DNA from: Chrysopilus asiliformis
Taxonomy: Eukaryota; Arthropoda; Insecta; Diptera; Rhagionidae
Direction: 5' to 3'
DNA length: 64,000 nucleotides
Assembly (NCBI GenBank): GCA_964034945.1
Contig: OZ035962.1
Span: 82,791,942-82,855,941, forward strand
Under the pieces are notes generated by a model that did no database searches, was not told the DNA's origin, and saw nothing but the letters and a program-made list of their open reading frames with translations. A program made the position numbers and the translations under genes. Below are positions 12,241 to 24,579 of the stretch, piece by piece (positions within the stretch are counted from its first letter, which is position 1; the number at the start of each line of letters is the position of its first letter).

Positions 12241-14639
12241 AAGGGGTTAAAGTTAAGAGCAGGGAGAGCAGATAAAGTTTAAGAGGGTGGTGGATGGAGA
12301 AAGAGGAGGCGTAAGAATCAAAAGAATGATTATTTTTCACTCGCGAATCGAAAACTCAAGTTTCAAGAGGTTTCGATTCGCTCGCGGAAGAATTAAACAA
12401 CTAGAAATCGCTTTCAATTTATTCGAGAGCGAATCGAAAAATCAAAAATCTTTGTAAAAAGAATCATTCGCGAATTTTATTTTATAAAATTCGTTTCGCA
12501 AAATTTTTCATTCTTTTGTCAGTTTTGAAAAAAAAAATAGTTTAAAAAATATTTATGTGTTTAACCATTGAACCATTTGAATCATTTGTTATATTTTTTG
12601 CAGACCTATAAGCCAAGAAATTCTAATAAAAATATTTATATTTTTTTTTTTGCTTCAATATTATTCAATAGAGAAAATATCAAAAATCCCAGACGTCGAG
12701 ATAATCAAATGTTTACCAATGACGTGATTTCGTATAAGAAAATGTTGTGCTGTTCAAATCATGTACTTTTTCAACTAAAATAAAGACCAAAGAAGTCATC
12801 AGTTTCTAAAAATACTCAACACAGAAAATTTCCCAATTACAGTAAATTTCTTCGAGTAGGACCAAATCAAGTCTCAACCATCCTGAGCTGTGCTTCGGCA
12901 TTAAAGCGTCTTCCCCTAAGCTCTAAATCATTGCTGAAAGCGCATTGAAATTTTCCCTAATTAGAAACAGGAAAAACACTTCAAGCCAAATAACTTCATT
13001 CATTCCGAGGACGAACCATGAAACTATTTGCGGCATCATCCATCGGTCGTCGACGAAAGCGCAAAAAATTACTTATTCAAAACATCCTTAGTGACCCGAA
13101 TTTCAAATAAAAGCCATTCTGCTCGAAATTAGGGCTCCGAATTGTATATTTGCTTACAATGCGAATTATACTACAGCCAACGGAGTCCCTATTCCACGAA
13201 CAACTCAGCATCACACCAAAAAAAATAAATAAATAAATAAATAAAATAAAAACGTGACACCGCAATCGCACTGAAGGATAGCCGTTCAACATTAATCCAT
13301 CTCGATGCCAACCCATGGTAAAAAGGAGCTGAAATTCCCAGTATTTTATAACTGTGTGCTGTTCAAAGAGCCATGAATTCGGTTAGGAAAGCATTAAAAT
13401 GTTCATGGGTGGTCCACACGTCCTTCCACCGTTGTCCCGTCTTCCTTATTCAGCGTGTCTGCCGGGATGACTTTTGAGACTTGTACAGGAATTGTAATCC
13501 CCGAGCAGTGAAACATCCTCATACACTGCGCCCCGGAGATGGTAAAATGTTGAAAAAAAAAGTTGAGATTTTACTGTGTAGGGGCGAGAGAGGTAAGGAG
13601 GGGCGGTACTTTTGCCCTTGTTCAAATAGGATTCATATCGCTTTAAAAGGGATGAAAAACTGAAACTTCACTACCTTTGAAGTCGTAAAAGTGAATCCTT
13701 TTTCACTAAAACCCGAGTCCTTTGCCGAGATTTCCTTTTACCGTCACCCTTAATGTGCCATGACGTATTTCGGGAGCGTTTCCCATTACCGTAGTCATAG
13801 TTCTCATAATCAGAGTTGACGTTCCCTCTTCCCCTCGCAAAATGTACCATTGACAGGGGACACTGCGACTACGATGGGTGAATTTAACTTTGCCGAAGCA
13901 TATGTGCTGAATCGTCACCTTTGAATGTTTTCGCCCGTTTGGGGGAAATCTTTAAATACTGTGAGTTTTTAAAGGTTTGCGGTCGCTTTTATGTGCCACG
14001 TATGTACATAATGTTGGTCGTTGGAAATGGGATTTTCACACGGAAATTTGCGGCACAGACAATCGAAAACTATAATTTCCATTAGTCTCCCTTTATGTCC
14101 GTAATTCCTTCATTAATTTACGTAACAGCACAACGCAAGTGTCGGGGGTGCAATGCGCTGGGGTCAAATTGCATAACACAACATGTGGTTCGTGCAGAGG
14201 GAATTGGCATGAGCCATGACCCAAAAAAGTCCCGTTGTTGTTCAAACGAATATTACTCGGAATGTCGGACGGCATACATATGACGATATTTTACGGGGAG
14301 TTGAATTTTAGATTACTGAACCATGCATAATGAAAAACTCGCTATATACGAATATGTGCAGATATTTGTTCTAATTATAAATTTTTATGATATTTATTTA
14401 TTAGAAAGAAGGTACACCACAGAACTATAAGCTAAACTATCTCCTAGACTCATCTATTCTTAAATAACAAAACCAAATAAATGAAAAATGAAAAATAAAA
14501 TAAAACACAAAAATAAGAATACCTAATAAATATAACACCAGAAATTAAAACACCTTTTATAATACAAAGTTAAAAAATACAATAATGTTAAAAAACGTAT
14601 GTGAGAAGACTCACAAACATCTAAAACGATATGAATTAA
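12241..14639. other. Gene-free stretch with an (AAAT)n tract
   Basis: No gene is supported. An (AAAT)n tract lies at about 13218-13252. The sequence ACCTATAAGCCAAGAAATTC near 12602-12621 is shared with the inverted-repeat element at 19788-20084, marking an old fragment of that family. Confidence 0.5.
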
Positions 14640-15306
14640 TACAGTTTTTACAATTTAACATTTTTGGGATAAAAAAACATTTGGGGTAATTCCTAATTCT
14701 AGCCAATAAACATAACAAAAGCTATAATTGTCAATCTGGCAATCATTGGAGACCCGTATGGTGATATGCGTATCAAAATTCGAACAGTTATACCAAAATT
14801 CCAATTTGAAGTCAAACTTTCCAATAAGATTTTTTAAAATGTTTTCCAATCGGATTTTGATGTATGGGAGTTTTATGTAGAATCATATACTAAATAACTT
14901 TTGTTTTTGGACTTTTTTGATAAAATTCACCGTTTTTGAGATATTCAGAAAAAAAGTTTTCGTTCGTATGGGGGGTACCCCCCCTAATGGTCCATTTTTG
15001 CCCATTAACGAACTTAGCCTCGCATTTTACGAAAAACGGATCTGTGCAAACTTTCAAGTCTCTAGCTCAATCCGTGCGCCCGCAATCCGCGCCACAGACA
15101 GACTAACAGACAGACGGACGGACGGACAGACAGACAGACGGACAGACGGACAGACAGACAGACGGACGGACATGCAAAAATTAAATATTTTTATCATTCT
15201 AAACACACTGGTGTAATTCATTTTTTTGTGCGATGACGGGATCTTGGCGTTACAAACCGTAAGGCAAAGTTAATATACCCTTTGGTTTCACCATACGGGT
15301 ATAAAA
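14640..15306 (-). repeat. Dispersed repeat family A, inverted copy
   Basis: Its right end reads TTTGGTTTCACCATACGGGT, the inverse of the family A start at 25774. It contains GGGGGGTACCCCCCC, GACTT/AAGTCTCTAGCTCAATCCG and a 70-bp GACAGACAGACGGACGG tract (about 15098-15172). The 99-codon ORF through this tract encodes only a DRRTDGQT-type microsatellite peptide and is not called as a gene. It lies about 390 bp before the mariner relative. Confidence 0.75.
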
Positions 15307-15697
15307 AGGTTAATTTTTAGTTGATGGGTATTTCTGAATCTGGCATTTCTAAATTCAGGATCGTACAGGTTTGGAAATAACTGCTAATCGTTTTGTTTGT
15401 TATTTTGAAGAGGTTTAGAACAATGTGGTACTATTAGCGAGTGAGTTTTTAATGATTTTAAATTATTTTATATGCAACTAGCAGACCAGCTTAAAGTTTT
15501 TTGTGTAGATTTTAGAATGCCAAAAAACCATAAATAACTTAAAGACTTTTGGGAAAAAACGTTATCCTTATATGACCTTCCGTTTTGAATTTTGAAAATC
15601 TAACATAGCTAAAAACCAACGCAGATCTTTGCAGAATCCAGTAGTTTTTGAGTTTTGTAATCTAAGACAGACCAACAAACAAACATCTATTTTTATA

Positions 15698-17004
15698 AAG
15701 GGTGATCCAATTGGAGGTATTTTTTTCCAATAGGGTTGTTTTGACAGTTCTTATGTGTCAACTGGCTTGTCTATATGACGTTTGTGTTCAGTATTCAATG
15801 CCATTTCATTATGAATAGACTTACGTGTGAACAACGTTTACTAATTGTGGAAACTTATTTCCAAAATCAGTGCTCAGTTAGGAATTGTTATAGAGCTCTT
15901 CGTCCAAATTTTGGTCGCCATAATCGTCCCACTGAACGCACTATTCGTGAAACCATTACCAAATTTCGAATTAATTTTACACTATTAGACATTTATCCAT
16001 CAACCAGAGTGCGTACAGCCTATAGTAATGAGAATATTGCTGCAGTAGCAGAGTGTTCGTGAAGACCGTGATGTATCAATTCGTCGCCGTTCTCAAAGTT
16101 TGGGCATCTCTTATGGAACGTTGTGTCGTATTTTGAAGGATGATTTTGGTTTAAAAGCGTATAAAATACAGCTCGTTCAAGAAGTAAAGCCGGGTGACCT
16201 TGGTTTACGTTTTAATTTCGGTTTATGGGCCCAGCAACACCTTCAAGTTGATCCTTTTTTTTATCGAAAAATTGTGTTTAGTGACGAAGCTCATTTTTGG
16301 TTAAACGGCTACGTTAACAAGGAAAATTGCCGTGTTTGGGCCAATGAACAACCAGAAGCAATCCAAGAGCTACCAATGCAACCCGAAAAATGCACTGTTT
16401 GGTGCGATTTATGGGCAGGCGGCATCATCGGACCGTATTTCTCTAAAAATGCGGAAGGAGTGCGTGTTACTGTCAATGGAGCTCGCTACAGAGCAATGAT
16501 CAATGAATTTTTGTTGCCAAAAATTCAAGATATTGATGTAGCTGACTTGTGGTTTCAACAGGATGGCGCTATATGTCATACAGCTAACGATACAATCGCT
16601 TTATTGAGGGAAACGATCGATGAAAACATCATCTCAAGAAATGGTCCTGTTAATTGGCCTCCAAGGTAGTGCGATTTGACACCTCTCGATTATTTTCTGT
16701 GGGGCTACGTGAAGTCACTGATTTATGCTGATAAACCAGCAACAATTGACGCCTTGCAGGCCAACATTGTTCGTGTTATTCATGACATACGGCCAGCAGT
16801 GCTCGAAAAAGTGGCCCAAAATTGGACGTCCAGAATGCGCTTCATCAAGAACAGCCGCGGTGGCCATATGCCCGAAATAATTTTCAAATGTTAATGCCAT
16901 GTATTGATCTTTCGAACAAATAAAAAAAAATTGATTAAAATTTAATTTTTTGTGTTACTTTTTATTAAAATTTGAAGTTCTATCGGGCTTAAAAAAACAC
17001 CCTT
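15698..17004 (+). mobile_element. Mariner-superfamily element (DD41D type), 1307 bp, defective
   Basis: The element is bounded by AAGGGTG on the left and CACCCTT on the right, each immediately flanked by TA (15696-15697 and 17005-17006), the IS630/Tc1/mariner target. Beyond these 7 bp the two ends agree poorly, so the terminal repeats are very short or one end has drifted. It contains one broken transposase in + orientation filling most of its length. Length and layout are normal for a mariner-like element. It is now defective (see the pseudogene) but could move if matching transposase exists elsewhere. Confidence 0.85.
15811..16894 (+). pseudogene. Transposase pseudogene, IS630/Tc1/mariner superfamily, DD41D type
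   Basis: The family start is most likely the Met at 15811 (MNRLTCEQRLLIVETYF), not the ATG at 15775. An N-terminal helix-turn-helix region is followed by a second one (RRRSQSLGISYGTLCRIL). The DDE/D core is present: FSDEAHFWLNGYV (first Asp), WFQQDGAICHTAN (second Asp) and CDLTPLDYFLWGYVKS (third Asp). Counting the stop as one residue, 41 residues separate the second and third Asp, which gives DD41D, the spacing reported for rosa-type and related insect elements. There are two lesions. A frameshift near 16055 looks like loss of two bases in a GAGAG run. An in-frame TAG at 16667-16669 replaces the residue before CDLTP. All other catalytic positions remain, so inactivation looks recent. Confidence 0.85.
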
Positions 17005-17006
17005 TA

Positions 17007-19401
17007 AAACAAAATACTTCGGCAATCGGTCCACATTCCAGTCCATATTAATTCACAACTATTAAGAAATCTACCACAAGTTTTTCCCATCGACAATATT
17101 TCTTAAGTCTCTAGCGATGGTTTTTCATCTTTGAAATTCCATCTAAAAGTTTTGAAGAACTTCAATTTTACTGCGATTGCAATGCAATTGAATTTCGTTC
17201 TGCCATGAAATGCCCGTGGGTACACAATAAAAATGCTCAATTCTATTGCAAACGATTTTCGATTCGGGTTTTTTTTCTCTCTCCCTCTCTATCAGCGCTT
17301 AAACGATTTTCATTGAAAAATGGTTTTGGCGGATGCGGAAAAATCGAAAAGAAGCCGAAGGGAATCAACCCGAACCAATTTCAAATGTTCTATGGTTGGT
17401 AGATTTCAACAAAGCAATTCCCATCTGAATTCAACATTTCGGGATAGTTAATCCAAGCTCCAGGCCAGGCGAGGCACAATCCAAAAGCCATTGCATAAAA
17501 CCTGACTGCAAGATGTCCAAATTGAAATCCAGTGACGGATGGATGGATGGACGGTCGACAGGTATAAAAAAATCCCGCACACAAAAAAAAAACGCGAGCA
17601 GCACCAGAGTATGAATCAAGTTAATTCCCATTTACCTTTTCTTTAGGTTGAGGTTGAAATTTCGCGGGGGAAAATTGAGAACGATGTGGTTGTTAGCTAA
17701 CCGAGTTACCCAAGTGGGAAGACGTCGCTATCGTGGTCCTGTTGCTACCGTGAGCGCAAATTTAAATTGTCTCAAGGTGGACGTGGACATGAAGTGAAAT
17801 AAGTTCTTGCAGATGAATAAATAAGGAAAAGTAGAAGAACTAATTGGAATCGTGGAGGATGCGGAAGATCCCGCGGAGAAGTCGAGGTAATTCCAACTTT
17901 TCGGACTTTGTCTTGTTTTGGCCGGCAAGGCTTTGCCTTCGATGCCCAAGTCGATTGTCCAGCGACACCGCACTTGGCATTACGCTGAACAGGTAGGTCG
18001 GCATGCATTACTGGCTACGGATGATGAAGGAACAGCAGCACCTTTCGGAGGTCCCTCACCCTATGCACCAGCAGTTCAAGAATGATGGTTACCTTTTCTT
18101 GGTGCTGGCTGGCTGTTGTCTTTTTTTTTGCTGCCGTTCTTCATCTTATCCGAGAGTACGTTGTGGTTGTGGTGCTCGGTGTCTGCTTGCGTTGTGCCGA
18201 GATTGCGCTTCGCGCGTTTATTGACCAGATCTACCGCATTCCAGATGCCGCCTCACTGGTTTTTCACTTTGTTTCGGCTCATCTTTTGCTTTTGTCTATC
18301 GGTCAGTTTTAGGCAGGAAGCTGATTGGGGGGGAAAACGAGAGGATGGGGTGCTTCGCATCGCATCGCTTCATTGCAAGCTCCTTGAGGTCTCCGCCCGC
18401 CTTCCTTTGAAACAGATCGCGCTTGTATTGGCAACAGCCGCATTGATCTTGAAAACAAATCCTCGGAAAAGTTGTGGTTGCCTGCTCTTCTGACGTGAGA
18501 GTCGTCATGCATCAACAGAAATTGCAACCAATTTACAGTTGGATTTTGCTGTTTCTGATATCTTGCGAAGCAGTAACTTAAGATAGACATGAACTTGATG
18601 TAGTTTCCCATCAACACTACTCAGCTTCCATAAACAAAACGAGCAATTTTCTTGAGATTTCAACATTTGTTTGTGGTTTTATTTGTGCCGTGATTGAAGA
18701 TTTCGGCTGCATCTTCCAACTTCTTGGCAGCTGCTCTGTACCAACCAGTATTGCAATTTAACCAACTGTCTGATGTGAAGACAGGTGGATGAACAGATTT
18801 TGATTAGAAATCACATCAAAGAAGGTTTTCATTTTAATTCAAGCAAAAAACAGTGGATTTCGACATTGTTGCTCGAGGTTTCATTGTTAAATTTATTGAG
18901 GTTTCAAATACTGCCGCTTGGGTAAAAATGGTCGTATACCTGGAGTAATTTAAATTTTCTTTACTGCTCCTCTTTTTGATTTCTATAACTAAGGCGCCAT
19001 TTATACCTGACACTTTATTCATCATCATCATCCTCGGCACTACAGAAGAGCCTGGGCCTCCTCAATTGAGGTTTCATAACAATTTCTTCCCTGCTTCGAT
19101 TGCGAGAACTATGGATGAATTACAACATTTGTAAGGTTTTTACGTTGCAACCCATCAACAGCAGAGGCCATGATAGCAATCTAGACCGATGGTGTCGTTA
19201 ACAGCAAGCGGTAAATATCACTACTCATTTCGTAAAGCAAGTTGAGTGGACTTGAATCACAGCGTGCCACAGTCGGAAATTGAACCACCGACCTGCATGT
19301 GGGCAAGTAAAGCTGAGTTGACCTGTGGTCGGAGAAATTCTGAAATTAAGCCACCAGCAGGTGAAGTAGGGCATTGGGAGCTGCACGAGTTGACCTTAGA
19401 T
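17007..19401. other. Gene-free stretch with a locally GC-richer block
   Basis: At 17640-18640 the base composition is richer in G+C and several overlapping + strand ORFs occur (18003-18224, 18082-18312, 18116-18493). The frames compete with each other and with minus-strand frames, carry no family motif and lack good splice sites. A short GGATGGATGG run is at about 17537. This block could be regulatory or an old exon, but neither can be shown. Confidence 0.4.
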
Positions 19402-19459
19402 AGGTTAACTCTGACCGCTAGCTGGCTTACAGAAACCTCTGTAAGGTCAGAGTTAACCT
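19402..19459. repeat. Perfect 15-bp inverted repeat
   Basis: AGGTTAACTCTGACC (19402-19416) and GGTCAGAGTTAACCT (19445-19459) face each other across 28 bp. Just downstream CTACACTCA and TGAGTGTAG form a further short palindrome (about 19475-19498), reminiscent of the TA-CACTGAG element ends at 45731. Confidence 0.8.
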
Positions 19460-19787
19460 GACAAAAAGTTGACCTACACTCATTTTTCTGAGTGTAGAGG
19501 GAAAGTATTGTATTTTTTACAGGGGCAGATGGAATCTTTCTAATCAGTACGAAATCCGTTTCAGGCAAAATTATGAGGATGTTCATGCATCTGGCTGTCG
19601 ATCTATCAGTTTAACGTATCTTAAATAACTTTAGAACGCGTTGACCTAGCAACTTGAAATTTTGTGCAAATAAGTTTTAAGAAAATCGTAGTTTTCTGTC
19701 AGATTTTGGAAAAGTGACGTTAGCTATAACGAGTACCTCCCAGAAATGTTTTTTTTTTATTTCACGGAAACTATGAATAAAAAATTA

Positions 19788-20084
19788 AATTCTATTGGAA
19801 TTTCTTGGCTTATAGGTCTGCAAAAATTATTTTTGTGTGTTTTTTAGATCCAATTCCCCTCAACAGGTCAGACATGTTTGCCGTGAAACCCCATTAGGAG
19901 CCTCTTTCTGTCATGGAAGCTGGCTCACCGTCATCAGAGCCTGCTTTACCAACTTCCACGCAGGCTTACAGGATTTGATGCTACAAAACTTATATAAATT
20001 ATAAGTAAAAACATCCACAAAAATAATATAACATTTGTTATATTTTTTTTACAGCCCTATAAGCCAAGAAATTCCAATAGAATT
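19788..20084. mobile_element. MITE-like inverted-repeat element
   Basis: The arm starting AATTCTATTGGAATTTCTTG (19788-19820) is inverted at 20052-20084 for 33 bp with about two mismatches. No target duplication was clear. Part of the right arm and its flank also occurs near 12545-12640, so it is a dispersed family. It contains no ORF. Confidence 0.55.
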
Positions 20085-20237
20085 CAATACTAGAAGGTCA
20101 AGTAAAAACTATGAATCAGAAATGGTTCAATGGTTAAACACAAAATAATAAAAAAATCATATAACCAAATTTAAAGGATATAAAATTTTCTACATTTTTT
20201 TAAATGGTTTTTTTGTATTTAACGGTTCTCAAAATAT

Positions 20238-20392
20238 TTCAAAACTTAAGGTATTGGTCAATATTTTTGAATATTCGCTTTTCTCGAAACGATTTTTATC
20301 AGGAGAATTCCGGTACAAATGAATAGAAAATTCGTCTCGAGAGAAGCAAATATTATACAAAAATATTGACCAATAAACCTTAAGTTTCGAGA
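20238..20392. repeat. Long imperfect palindrome
   Basis: The left arm holds AAAACTTAAGG, TATTGGTCAATATTTTTG and CGCTTTTCTCGA. The right arm repeats these inverted (TCGAGAGAAGC, CAAAAATATTGACCAATA, CCTTAAGTTTCGA). The arms are about 55 bp with a loop of about 40 bp. It is probably a foldback transposon remnant. Confidence 0.65.
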
Positions 20393-22508
20393 TATTCAAA
20401 TATCCAAGTGGTCACACCAATTATAAAGGTTCTCCAGATATTTAAAAAAATAAGTATTATTTTCTACATAATTTTCCGAAACTAAATATTGCAGAGGAAA
20501 GTGTCACAACTGATATTTATTGCGGCTGCCTATAATAAAATTTTACCAATTTTTTAACTTTCATAAAAGCACAACCCTATTTAAGGCAAACTTTTTGTTG
20601 ACGCATCACAACGACTTTTATCAAAATTCGAAAAATTCTAAAGTTCCCTTCACTACAATCTTATAAGGCGTAGCAGTTTTTTACGAGTTTTACACATCAA
20701 CAAAACATCAAACAAAGATAATAATCAGCTTTCGCCCTTTAGAAATGATTTCAATGTCGATTCGCCTTCGTCATGAACTTGCCCTCAAATGAAACTCTAA
20801 TGGCTTATGGCAATTGAAAGTCATCTTCATTGATGTTATTTGGACCGTGAATTCACAACACAAATCTGTATACAAAACTCAAAGCCCTATTCAGTTTGCA
20901 AGTAAATGATTCGAAAAGCGAAAACTCACAAGTTCTGCTGCTGCCTTTTATCCCCAACAGGATTCGGCTGAAAATCATTCAAAAGCCGATTGTGAGTTAA
21001 CTTGAAAACATTCCAACATTATGTCGCAAAAAGGATGAATGGCACCGAAACATTTCCCAACGCACACACACACAAACAGTCGAAGCAACTGTCAGGATTT
21101 GAAAATTCGCCACAAAAATGTTAGGCGCGACGTGTCACAGGATATAATTATCCCAAAGCGATGAATTCGCAAATGAGCTTCTATTCAAATCCTGTATAGG
21201 ATGTCGGTACCGACTGACTGACGGCTGGCTTCCTTCCGCCTACCGCGGAAGAATGTTTTCCAAGCAATATCATTTCACATTCCATGGAAATTATTTTCCT
21301 TTCGTTCGTGTTACCTAGCGCTGAATTTTGCCCATTAAGGATATGTTCTTCAATGTGGAAAGGGTTTTTTTTTGGTTTAATTGAAGTCTCAACAACAAAT
21401 TCTCGCTGTATATCGCCTGGAATCAGGAAGCGGTAATGGTGGCCATTAATTTTGAAAAGTCCACCCAAGAGATTCATCATCATCACCATTGATATCTACC
21501 TCAGCGTTCGACGAATGCCACCGCATCGCAATGGATTGGAAAAAAATATATATATACAAGAATTCTGGCCAATTCCAAGAAGTGAGCCGCCTGCAACAAA
21601 TAGAGATTGAAAGAAAAGATTCAACGCGCACAAGTGTAAAGGGACAATGGACGTCTTAGCGGAACCAAAATAGAGCCAAAAGGTTATTATCTTCTCAATT
21701 GATCGGGACTTCTTTGGATATTAAAGCAGCAACCGTCAACCTTTACACACCCGTTTCCCTTATACGTACGTAAACATACAAACATACGCGTGACTGCGGA
21801 GGCGATGATCCAATGATGAACATTAACATAGATTTCTACTATTATTCCATGCCATCAACATAGCTAGAGAAACGTTAACTAGAAATGATATTCTCGGCTT
21901 TGAGTCTTTGGGATATCGCGCCTCTCGTCCACCCCCTGCACGGAGTTCCTCATAAGTCTCGGCTTCTTGAAGGTACGATTTTCTTAATTCCCTTCACCAT
22001 GAAATCATCGACCGACAATGAACGTCTCACAAAGGCCCTAATCTGCCAACAGCAACTGATCGAACCGACATCACAAAAGCAACAGCACTCTTTCGTATAG
22101 AAAAAAAATCGATTCTCGTCGCCGAAATCGAGAACCTGGCGGAGTCTATGCTTAAGACCTCTTCATTGTAATTTGGCATGATTCCTGGAGAGAAGATGTG
22201 GCGACGTACCGAAGGGTAGGCAACAATGTCTGTAAAGGCGGAACAGAAACCAAAAGGCAGAAAGAGCGGGACTCGCATTGGCATCACAATATCGAGAATT
22301 TTAGATACTATCGAAAAACTTCAAATACGAGACGAACGCGCTGACGGAAAATGCCGCAGAGTAACAGCCCATAGACATCTTTGTGACATATGAAGAAAAA
22401 TTCAAGGAAAAAAATAATTTTCTAGCTGTGTTTAAACCATCTGTTGCCGAACGATTCTAGGGATCAGAGTTATATCCTGCCTACGCTGGATCGAATTGCT
22501 TAAGGCTT
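20393..22508. other. Gene-free stretch
   Basis: No gene is supported. The ORF at 21885-22100 continues into a frame with several stops. It might be the remains of a retroelement gag-like reading frame, but no diagnostic motif (zinc knuckle, protease, reverse transcriptase) is visible. Confidence 0.4.
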
Positions 22509-22780
22509 ATTCACAGTGGAGAGAAAATGGGGTCGATTTTTGTTTATTTGAGAGAACTAGACTTTCTCTCTGCCAGATAAACGTTCTCTCTCCCAACCAA
22601 AGATTATCACTGTGGACCATGTATAATCTCCGCATCAGTTAGGTAAAAAATGACTTGCCTTTAAAAAATGAAACCTTTGACTAAAACAGACAGATATCCA
22701 AAGGAAGGGAAACTAATTTTTTTTCCTGGAACCAAACTGTCCCTATAAAGATCAAAGTCTTTCACAATATACTGAAAGGA
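22509..22780 (+). repeat. Dispersed repeat family G, copy 1
   Basis: It shares ordered blocks with 24580-24862: TTTATTTGAGAGA, CTAGACTTTCTCTCT, CCAACCAAAG-like, ATAATCTCCGC, GCCTTTAAAAA, AAAACAGACA, AACCAAACT, and CTTTCACAATA at the end. Orientation is the same and the copies have clearly diverged. Confidence 0.7.
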
Positions 22781-23424
22781 GCAGGACCGAAGATAAAGTT
22801 TTTGTCCGACAAATAAAAAAGTTTTGACAAGCCCCTCAAGTACCAAAGGAAGGCCTTCAAATTGGACATAAGTTTTCGGTTATCGATTATCGAAAACTTC
22901 GGTTATCGAATTACCAATTCTTGGACCAATTCAAGCAAAATTTCAGGCCATTCGGTTCAGTCGTTTTTCGTTTTAGAGCAAATACGCGTTCAGAAAAACT
23001 CTCAACCGGTTTCCCCATGGAAATTCACCTTAACATCAATTCTTACACAAGTTCCAGAACCGACGAATTACACCAAGTCGATAACTATGAAAATTGACAA
23101 CAGATTTCTGGCAATAGAAAACCTTTTCACCGAGATCAATGTCTCGATCTCCGAAATATACAACAAAAGATCCGCTCTTAAAGGGCCTTCCCTCATCACA
23201 CAAGAACCTTCAAAAAAAAAATGTGAATCGAAGCAACCAAACCCAATAAAAAAATGAATAATAATGATTAGAAGAGTATGAGAAGACAAAGGAGGGGAAT
23301 TTTTCAAGATTGAAGGTTCAAAACAGATTTCCAAGAAAATCAGATGACTGAGAGACTCTCACTTTGCGGCAATAGCGGAATGATCAGGTAAACTAAAAAC
23401 CGATCACTTCACTACTCTTCTTAC

Positions 23425-23460
23425 CTGCGCGATGATTATCCACGGAAGAAACTGGCCCTG
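23425..23460 (-). CDS. Possible 36-nt exon (speculative)
   Basis: On the minus strand a pyrimidine-rich acceptor (TTTCATTTTCCAG) is followed by exactly 36 nt, which in one frame read QGQFLPWIIIAQ, and then a strong donor (CAG|GTAAGA). Its length is a multiple of three and it lies about 390 bp downstream of the exon at 23848-24123, which ends in phase 0, so the two could be spliced together. No homologue is recognised and micro-exons arise easily by chance. Confidence 0.25.
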
Positions 23461-23847
23461 CTGGAAAATGAAAGCATCGATTGGTGATTCGGTTTGGTAT
23501 TCATGTAATAATGAAGGTTTATTGTAAAGAGGTACCAACCATCAGTACCTGGGACGGTGTCAGAGTACAGAACCTTTGTGGCTCCGCGTACTTTTTACCC
23601 CGAACTGGCCGGGGGGTCTGCTCGTATAGCAACAACCTCACCAATACCGTTGTACGATTCCGAAGGTAGTTCAGACTATCGGAACGGCAAAAGATAACTG
23701 GCGGGCACCGATACCAAATAATGGAAAAAAAGGTCTCGATTGCCCCGCGGTGCCGCTTTGAAATTGTCATGACTGGAAGTGACCGAGTCGCGGAGAATCG
23801 TGGCGGGATGAAAAGCGGGAGATCAAGGCGATTTTGCGTTTTCTTAC

Positions 23848-24123
23848 CAGTGCTGCCGATATAGGATCCATAGTGGTTGTTTCCTTGGCCAATTTCAGTA
23901 CTTCATGCGTTTGCCCCGTCCGATTTTCTTCATATACCTTCCTTAGGAGTTTTTCACGCAGGAGTGCAACGTTGATAAAAACAAACAGGAATGATAGAAC
24001 TATGGTAGGAAGTGTAATAAGAAGAAATTCGCGAGTAACTTTGCATTTTTTTTTTTTTTGTATTTGGCCCAAGGTGAATCTGGCATTGGGATCCCTTTTG
24101 AAATCTCTTCGCTTTATGGACAT
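23848..24123 (-). CDS. Candidate first exon of a single-pass membrane protein
   Basis: The ATG at 24123 has a near-ideal fly context (ATCAAAATGTCC). The exon is exactly 92 codons and stops in phase 0 at CTG|GTAAGAA. The protein begins MSIKRRDFKRDPNARFTLG. It has a basic stretch with four Lys coded by an A-rich run (about residues 23-26), then a 23-residue hydrophobic segment, FLLITLPTIVLSFLFVFINV (about residues 33-55). A charged stem, LREKLLRKVYEENRTGQ, follows and contains a possible N-glycosylation site (NRT). Basic tail, membrane anchor and stem suggest a type II membrane protein such as a Golgi enzyme, which is inference. I do not recognise the family. The opposite-strand ORF is a shadow. 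It could also be a pseudogene fragment. Confidence 0.45.
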
Positions 24124-24579
24124 TTTGATATTAGGAACGTTCAATGAACAAAACATCTTCACGTGCAGGAAACTTTGTTTTAAAAGTGGTCAGTTAATTG
24201 CCCGAAGGAAAAACGATCTTTTAAGCATCATTTCATGTCAATGCCATACTGGTTAGTATGGTCAGATGGACATGGTTCCGAAATCTAAAAGTTCGTATAC
24301 TTTTACACAGAGAACATTTTTTTCGATGCCAGTTAAGAGTTGTCCATAAAATACTTCCAACATTTAGGGAGAAGGTGGAGTCTACGGATATGTGACAATA
24401 ATATAAAATCCCATGGAAAAAATCGGGAAAAACATGCTGAAGGGTGGAGAGCGTTGAAATGACGTGACGTACTTTATGGAGACCCTCTTATTTAATAATT
24501 ACAAAAGTTCCATTTCAAACATGGCAACAGCCTTCTAAAAAATACGATCAATCGCAACATCAAGGACCTTCCACACTGC

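Noticed and set aside
13218..13252. (AAAT)n tract considered as a SINE or LINE tail
   Set aside because: No element body with an internal promoter or target duplication was found next to it.
14917..15216. 99-codon + strand ORF with a long RRTDGQTDRRTD stretch
   Set aside because: It translates the GACAGACGGAC tract of repeat family A; the same tract appears in other frames and orientations elsewhere.
18116..18493. 125-codon + strand ORF in a GC-richer block
   Set aside because: Three + frames and two - frames are open over the same bases; none has a recognisable feature.
22862..23257. 131-codon + strand ORF suggestive of a retroelement coiled-coil segment
   Set aside because: No zinc knuckle, protease or reverse transcriptase motif nearby, and the frame overlaps repeat-like sequence.
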